Source of the DNA: Phyto melanocephala
Taxonomy: Eukaryota; Arthropoda; Insecta; Diptera; Rhinophoridae
Reading direction: 5' to 3'
Assembly: GCA_941918925.1 (NCBI GenBank)
Contig: OW799233.1
Span: forward strand, 129,294,833 to 129,358,832
Length of the DNA stretch: 64,000 bases
The notes under the pieces: generated by a model
What the model saw: the letters and a program-made list of their open reading frames with translations, nothing else
Told to the model about the DNA's origin: nothing
Database searches by the model: none
Made by a program: the position numbers and the translations under genes
Part shown: in pieces, positions 59,272 through 64,000 of the stretch
How positions within the stretch are numbered: position 1 is the stretch's first letter
Layout: the number at the start of each line of letters is the position of its first letter

Positions 59272-59980
59272 TATACCCTTCACACAGTGAAAAAGGGTAT
59301 ATATAGGTTTGTCATTCCGTGTGAAATTTCTACAATTTTCATTTCCGACCCCATAAAGTATATATTTTCTGAAAGCTTATGAATAGAGGAGTCGATTAAG
59401 CCCTGACCGTCTGTCCGTCTGTCCGTCTGACCGTCTGTCCGTGTGTATGTTGAAATCAACTTTTTGAAGCCCCCCGACATAGGTTGGACCCGGGTAAGGT
59501 ATTAAAATATCAGAAATATTCGGGAGTAGATCGGTATTGAAAATCAGAAACATCGGTACATAAACAACTGAGATATGAGCAAAAACCCACGACCACCTCG
59601 ATTTTCTTTTCATAAAAACAACATTGCATCGAATCCCAGCTGAGGCAAAAAAATTTTTTTTTAAATTTTTTTAAAATTTTTTTTTTTAATTTTTTTTTTA
59701 TTTTTTTTTTATTTTTTATTTAATATATTATATATATTTTTATTATTATTTTTTTTATTTATTTTTTTTTTAATTTTTTTTTTATTTTTTTTTGTTTTAT
59801 ATATATTATATATGTATATAATAATTTTTTTTTTTTTAATTTTTTTTTAAATTTTTTTTTTATTTTTTTTTTGTTTTTTTTAACATACATATGTACGTGA
59901 ATTTACTGTTATTGCATGACTACACGTTGTGAAGGGTATATAAGATTCGGCACGGCCGAATATAGCGCTTTTACTTGTTT
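59272..59980 (+). repeat. INE-1/DINE-1-like element, full length
   Basis: Starts 'tatacccttcacacagtg', then 'catttccgaccccataaagt', 'cgattaagccctgaccgtct' with several GTCY units, 'gttggacccgggtaaggtat', a T-run core (59645-59885), 'gaagggtatataagattcgg' and the end 'agcgcttttacttgttt'. This is the clearest INE-1-like copy in the window. The copies at 23304, 26835 and 47606 are the same subfamily in reverse. Confidence 0.9.
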
Positions 59981-60660
59981 TAAACAAGTTGGTAATAGTA
60001 AAAATATGGAAAGAAACAGAGGCACTCTTGTTTATTTGCTCATATCTCAGAAAGTTATGGGGCGATTGTGCTGCATTTCAATAGCGATTTATTCCTGGAT
60101 ATTTCCAAAAGATTGATACCAGAGATCTGCAACGAATACTAATGAAGTAAGTCAACTTGAATCATTATTCATTATTTCGTTGATTTGTACGCATTCAAAG
60201 TTATTGAAAAGTCTTCACTAGTAGTGAAGTCTGCGTAGTCTTGCAAATCATATAAATATGGGACGCTATAAATATAAGTACAACGTAGTACTTATGTTCA
60301 TTGTGTGTTGTATTTATAAATCAACGTTGTTGTGGGTATGCGTACGTCAGCTCAGTTAAATTTCAATGATTTATACGCACTTATACTCAAGTTTTATGGC
60401 TCACTTTGAATGTCGAAAAAAACGACTCAAAGCCGATCACTGATTGATACCATACACAGTTCTGAGGAACATATGGTTGCTTCTAAAAGTTGATTTCAAT
60501 CAGCACACTGACGGTCAGGGCTTAAACGACTCCTTTATTCATAAGCTTTCAGAAAATATATACTTTATGGGGTCGGAAATGAAAATTGTAGAAATTACAA
60601 ATGGAATGACAAAGCTATATATACCCTTGTACACCACAGGTGACGGGTACAAAAAAATTA
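59981..60660 (-). repeat. INE-1/DINE-1-like element, inverted against its neighbour and split by a hAT MITE
   Basis: Begins 'aaacaagttggtaatag' directly at the end of the previous copy, forming the palindromic junction 'acttgttttaaacaagtt'. It continues with 'gtttatttgctcatatctca', 'gaaagttatggggcgattgt', is interrupted at 60120, and resumes with 'ttctaaaagttgatttcaat', 'actttatggggtcggaaatg' and the end 'cacaggtgacgggta'. It belongs to the second subfamily, without the A-run core. Confidence 0.8.
60120..60442. mobile_element. Non-autonomous hAT element, short form, perfect 8-bp TSD
   Basis: Flanked by ATTGATAC at 60112-60119 and 60443-60450. Ends CAGAGATCTGC and, read inward from the right, CAGTGATCGGC; both fit YARNG. 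At 323 bp it is an internally deleted relative (in reverse) of the 928-bp copy at 13656. It splits an INE-1-like copy whose sequence resumes cleanly after removal of one duplication. Confidence 0.93.
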
Positions 60661-61666
60661 ATTTGTTTAGTTTATTATAATTTCGATTTTGTCATCCTAC
60701 TATATTTCAAAAAGAAACCAGGGGCAATACTGCGGTATTTCATAGCTTTTTGTAATTTAAGTCGAACTTGAAAGTTTAGAGTAAAGAAAATCTACAAAAT
60801 TTAAAATTATTTTAAGTTTGCATACAAAGGAATAAAGCAATGGATCATGCAGTATATTTATCTGCACGGAAAGAAGAAATATGGTTGAGTCAATCATACT
60901 ATTACTGGATTGTATCACTGCAGTTTGAGCATATAATAATTGCTAGTAATCGCTATAAGTTGTATTATAATATAGTAAGTAACTTTCATATAATTATAAT
61001 ATTATAGCGCATGATTATATAATAGTTAAAAAATATCAATATATGATACAAAATCGTATCACAACATAATTCTATCAAACGTTAACCGCTAAAATAACGC
61101 TACTAGCATAACCAAAATTTAAGGAGAAATCTCCTGAACAGTTTTTCAATTTGTTTCATATTTTTTTTTTAACTCAAAAGTACCCTTAATTCTCCATAAA
61201 AATATTTATTTTTGTTTGCTGTATTATTTTGTCGTCTACATTTCTGACAGGTAAGAGTAAAATGTGACCGCGAAAATAACGTAACGAGCGGAAAAAGAAT
61301 TTAAAGCAGTGGTTCTTTATTATTTTTTGTTTACTAATTTGATTTTATTAAGTTACATTCAACACTTTGTATTAATTTAAGTAAAATTCTTTACGAACAA
61401 TTAGAAAATCATTAAATACCAATATAAAGGGTGTCTTAATGATAGTAATTTGGTATACAATTACTGTATTCACAAGATGTCCTAAATTCAAAAGTTTTAA
61501 AATAATAACATAAAACATATGACCCTTCATAACTAAGTGCGATATATGTATGAGATTTAAGCCGACGATTGTGCTATATTTAAACGCAGTCGGTGGTTTA
61601 CAAATATTACAGACGGTTTGGCTTTGTATATTTTTATCCAATTGCCATAGGTATCTTAATAGTTAA
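60661..61666. other. No gene seen
   Basis: AT-rich, with short palindromic AT stretches around 60940-61080. An open frame at 61372-61641 (minus) has no recognisable domain. Confidence 0.5.
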
Positions 61667-62425
61667 AGCTGGAGTTACATACCATGCGTTCTATCCGTTG
61701 TTCCGTTTTATGCATCTGTCAAAAAGTACAATCAGTGTAATTGTATGTGACAAGTTATACAGCAAATCGCAAAGAATGCATAAACGTATCAACGCAGCAA
61801 AGTAGGTTTACTTTCTACTTTGTATCCGTCGCAGAAAAGGTGATAAAATGTCAGCTGTTGTTGATAGCCATGGATGACAAATAATATTTTTTTGTCGATG
61901 TTATCGATTAATTTGATTGTGTGGTGGATTTGTTTTTTCCATTTTTTTGTATTAAAAAATGTTTTTAATAAAAGAAAAAGCATTCGAAATAAAGTTTACA
62001 ATTACTTTTGAGAAAAACATACATAAAAACTAATTTTAAACACAATTTTTTCATTACCAAAATTTTTATTCTACTTATCGATAACTATTATGTGCTGAGT
62101 GTCATCTTTGTTTGTTTATTATTAAAAGAAAACAAGTGCAATGGAGGAGATGCTTATTGATGATTGTGTTATTTTAGAACTTTTGTAGTACAAAATATAA
62201 TGTACATAAACTAAATGAATTCCATAAATTCCCTTAAATTGTCAATTTTACTTTCCATTTTGGCAAAATTGTTTTTAATTAATAAAAATATAAACACAAC
62301 AGCTGATTAAAACATAAGAGTTGATGCATAAAACGCATTGTATGTAACTTGAGTTTAGAAACGTATAAAAAGGTGAAAAAGTATCAAACGCAACAACGCA
62401 TGAACGGATGGTATGTAGCTCCACC
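61667..62425. mobile_element. Inverted-repeat DNA element flanked by TTAA
   Basis: Left end GCTGGAGTTACATACCATGC then 'gttctatccgttgttccgtt'; right end read inward GGTGGAGCTACATACCATCC then 'gttcatgcgttgttgcgttt'. About 40 bp with few differences. TTAA stands at 61663-61666 and 62426-62429, which would fit a TTAA-specific superfamily (piggyBac or Kolobok), but the A next to the left TTAA makes the exact boundary uncertain. The 759-bp unit contains no transposase, only a tiny frame at 62141. Confidence 0.68.
62141..62188 (+). CDS. 15-codon frame, possible transposase start remnant
   Basis: ATG at 62141 followed by EEMLIDDCVILELL and a TAG. The acidic, leucine-rich start recalls N termini of some insect DDE transposases, and it lies in a transposon that needs one, but the match is too short to name. 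It may be nothing. Confidence 0.15.
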   Translation: MEEMLIDDCVILELL

Positions 62426-62429
62426 TTAA

Positions 62430-62888
62430 AGCACAATAAACATACCATGCACACTAGTATAATTTTAAAAAAATTTTTACTTGTAAAGCATTAATTTTTA
62501 ATTTTATTTTTTTTAAACTGTTGTGAAATCCTATAAAATTATGATAATATGACATGTTAGGACACATTCTGAATAGAGTAAATATCAGTTAAGTTTTAAT
62601 TTAGAAATAATTTCGTTAATTTGGTTTTTTCCGTGAGTGTATGTTGGGACAATGTACACTTTTTTTATCGCGGTTAAATTTTCATTATATTTACGTGAGC
62701 GTACATGTGTAAGCAAACACTAACAAAATAAGTGTAGAAGTCATATTTTAAAGTGAGCTGCATGATTGTGAGTGAAAAATTATTTATGGTTCCATCTCTT
62801 GAATAAAACAACTAATTGGTAAAAATTACATTTATAAAGATTGGTTGCTCCTTATAAGTAATTATTTCATTTGTTGATTTCGTTCATT
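62430..62888. other. No gene seen
   Basis: AT-rich spacer with no supported feature. Confidence 0.5.
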
Positions 62889-63560
62889 TTACCCACCACA
62901 CGAAACTGTAAAAGAGTATACATGTAGCTTTATCATTCCGTGTGTAATTTCTAAAATATTCATAAAGACCCTATCAAGTATATACATCTACATTAGGGGT
63001 ACAACCAAAATAAGGCCCTATCCTCACGCTGTAGCCGACATTGTGCTGAAACCAAAAAATGTTTGCTCAGGTCATTTCGGAACAAAAACGTTCCGCGTCG
63101 AAGCCGATTTCTGAAAGCCCTTTAAGATTTTTTTTTTATTCAAAATTTTTAATTTTTCAAAATTTGTTATTTTATAATTTTTTAACTATTTACATTTCTT
63201 AATGTAATTATGATAATGTAAATATGATTATAATCAAAATCACAATCTAAAAACTATCTTTGTTAAGTGAAATTACTTAAGGTTTTAGAACTTACTGATC
63301 CCAAACTTAATTGCATTTGACGCGGAACCTTTTTTAACGATATCGAAAATCTAAAGATGCAGTTCTTATGGTTTTTTATGCACTAAATGGTATGGATAGG
63401 GCCATTTTGACATTTTCAAAAATTTTAAAAAGGTGTATCCCTGATCTACATCCTGAATCATTATAGAGTGATGAATTGATTTAGCTAAGTCCGTATGTCC
63501 GTCTGAATCGGATTGGATCCCTTGTTTAGTTAAAAATTTTCTTGATTTAATCAAAAAGCT
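62889..63560 (+). repeat. INE-1/DINE-1-like fragment split by a hAT MITE
   Basis: Left part 62889-62993: 'ttacccaccacacgaaactg', 'agctttatcattccgtgtgt', 'aaagaccctatcaagtatat'. Right part from 63444: 'tcctgaatcattatagagtg', 'ttagctaagtccgtatgtcc' (GTCY). Together they give the first third of an INE-1-like copy. Confidence 0.68.
62994..63443. mobile_element. Non-autonomous hAT element, 450 bp, perfect 8-bp TSD
   Basis: Flanked by ATCTACAT at 62986-62993 and 63444-63451. Ends TAGGGGTACA and, read inward from the right, CAGGGATACA; both fit YARNG. Subterminal inverted text 'aaaataaggccctatcc' / 'ggatagggccatttt' lies near both ends. No coding capacity. Confidence 0.87.
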
Positions 63561-64000
63561 TTTTCAACCCTATTTGACGAAATATTAACCTAATGTAATC
63601 CGAGCTTTACGCATAATATAAAAAAAAAGAATATATAAATAGCAAATGTACATTAAGTTTTAGAATTTATCAATAATTTCGTTTACCTAAAGAATTTTTT
63701 TTTTTTTTTTGCAAGACTTGACAGAAATTGTTATGCGAAGAGCATAACAAAACAACATGAATTATATTAAATATAAACGCTTTAATAAATTTTCATTAAT
63801 TCCACATTGACAGTATGACTAAAAACCCTCCACCAAACGTATACAATGTCACACCCGGGAGTAAATATATGTCCACTTGTAATGGCCAAGTTTTGTTTTC
63901 AAAATTAATTTTCAATAAATAAAAAATCGTTACTACTTAAGACATGAGCTATAAATTTGATTATTTTTTTTTTCTTTTTTGCAAATAAATATTGCTAAAT
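63561..64000. other. No gene seen
   Basis: AT-rich with T runs; nothing supported up to the window end. Confidence 0.5.

Noticed and set aside
61228..61260. Pyrimidine-rich acceptor directly followed by 'gtaagag', like a recursive splice site
   Set aside because: 'acaggtaagagtg' is also the terminal sequence of INE-1-like copies here (for example 58612), so a repeat remnant is at least as likely.

Overview
The window is AT-rich, non-protein-coding DNA from a fly (Diptera, Brachycera), most likely a stretch of long introns or intergenic sequence. The organism call rests on repeats. At least nine copies or fragments resemble the INE-1/DINE-1 (Helentron-type) elements of flies, with a 'ccccataaagtatata' core and GTCC/GTCT runs. 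There are also several Tc1/mariner elements of the DD41D and DD37E types and a non-LTR element with a CCTAA tail. A calyptrate fly such as a blow fly or house fly relative would fit, but that is inference. I find no convincing host protein gene. One 68-nt candidate non-coding exon with strong splice sites (13003-13070) is the only host-gene hint.

Layout. 1-5.3 kb: a repeat with ~141-bp internal tandem units, a decayed DD41D mariner with intact terminal inverted repeats (TIRs), and an INE-1-like copy. 6.3-8.5 kb: a TIR element carrying a Myb/SANT-like plus coiled-coil reading frame, then a TA-flanked MITE. 11.4-24.6 kb: INE-1-like copies, two hAT-type elements with perfect 8-bp target duplications, another MITE and a dead mariner. 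26.8-31.7 kb: INE-1, a GC-richer duplicated block of unknown nature, two 'ACTAGCT..CCCGG' repeats and a dead mariner. 34.1-42.4 kb: a DD37E element with one nonsense codon, an INE-1 copy, a deleted mariner, a 5'-truncated non-LTR element, and a 1.2-kb hAT derivative nested in an INE-1 copy. 44.4-51.8 kb: a dead mariner, an INE-1 copy, two MITEs and a small palindrome. 54-60.7 kb: the richest nest. An INE-1-like repeat is split by a Ty3/gypsy (CsRn1-like) retrotransposon, which is split by a DD41D mariner; then an inverted pair of INE-1 copies holds a hAT MITE. 61.7-63.6 kb: a TTAA-flanked inverted-repeat element, and an INE-1 copy split by a hAT MITE.

Most notable are two rearranged elements sitting one inside the other. 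The retrotransposon (54337-57571) does not end in a normal 3' LTR. It ends in an exact 96-bp inverted copy of its own 5' LTR start, and the whole is bounded by a 5-bp target duplication, so it appears to have integrated through two identical U3 ends. Inside its reverse transcriptase lies a mariner (56404-57326) whose 5' end, including the DNA-binding half of the transposase, has been replaced by a 177-bp inverted copy of its own 3' end (176 of 177 identical). Six separate insertions have 8-bp target duplications (five perfect, one 7 of 8) and termini close to the hAT YARNG pattern, so hAT-type non-autonomous elements have been repeatedly active here. All family names come from recognising motifs by eye; no database search was possible.
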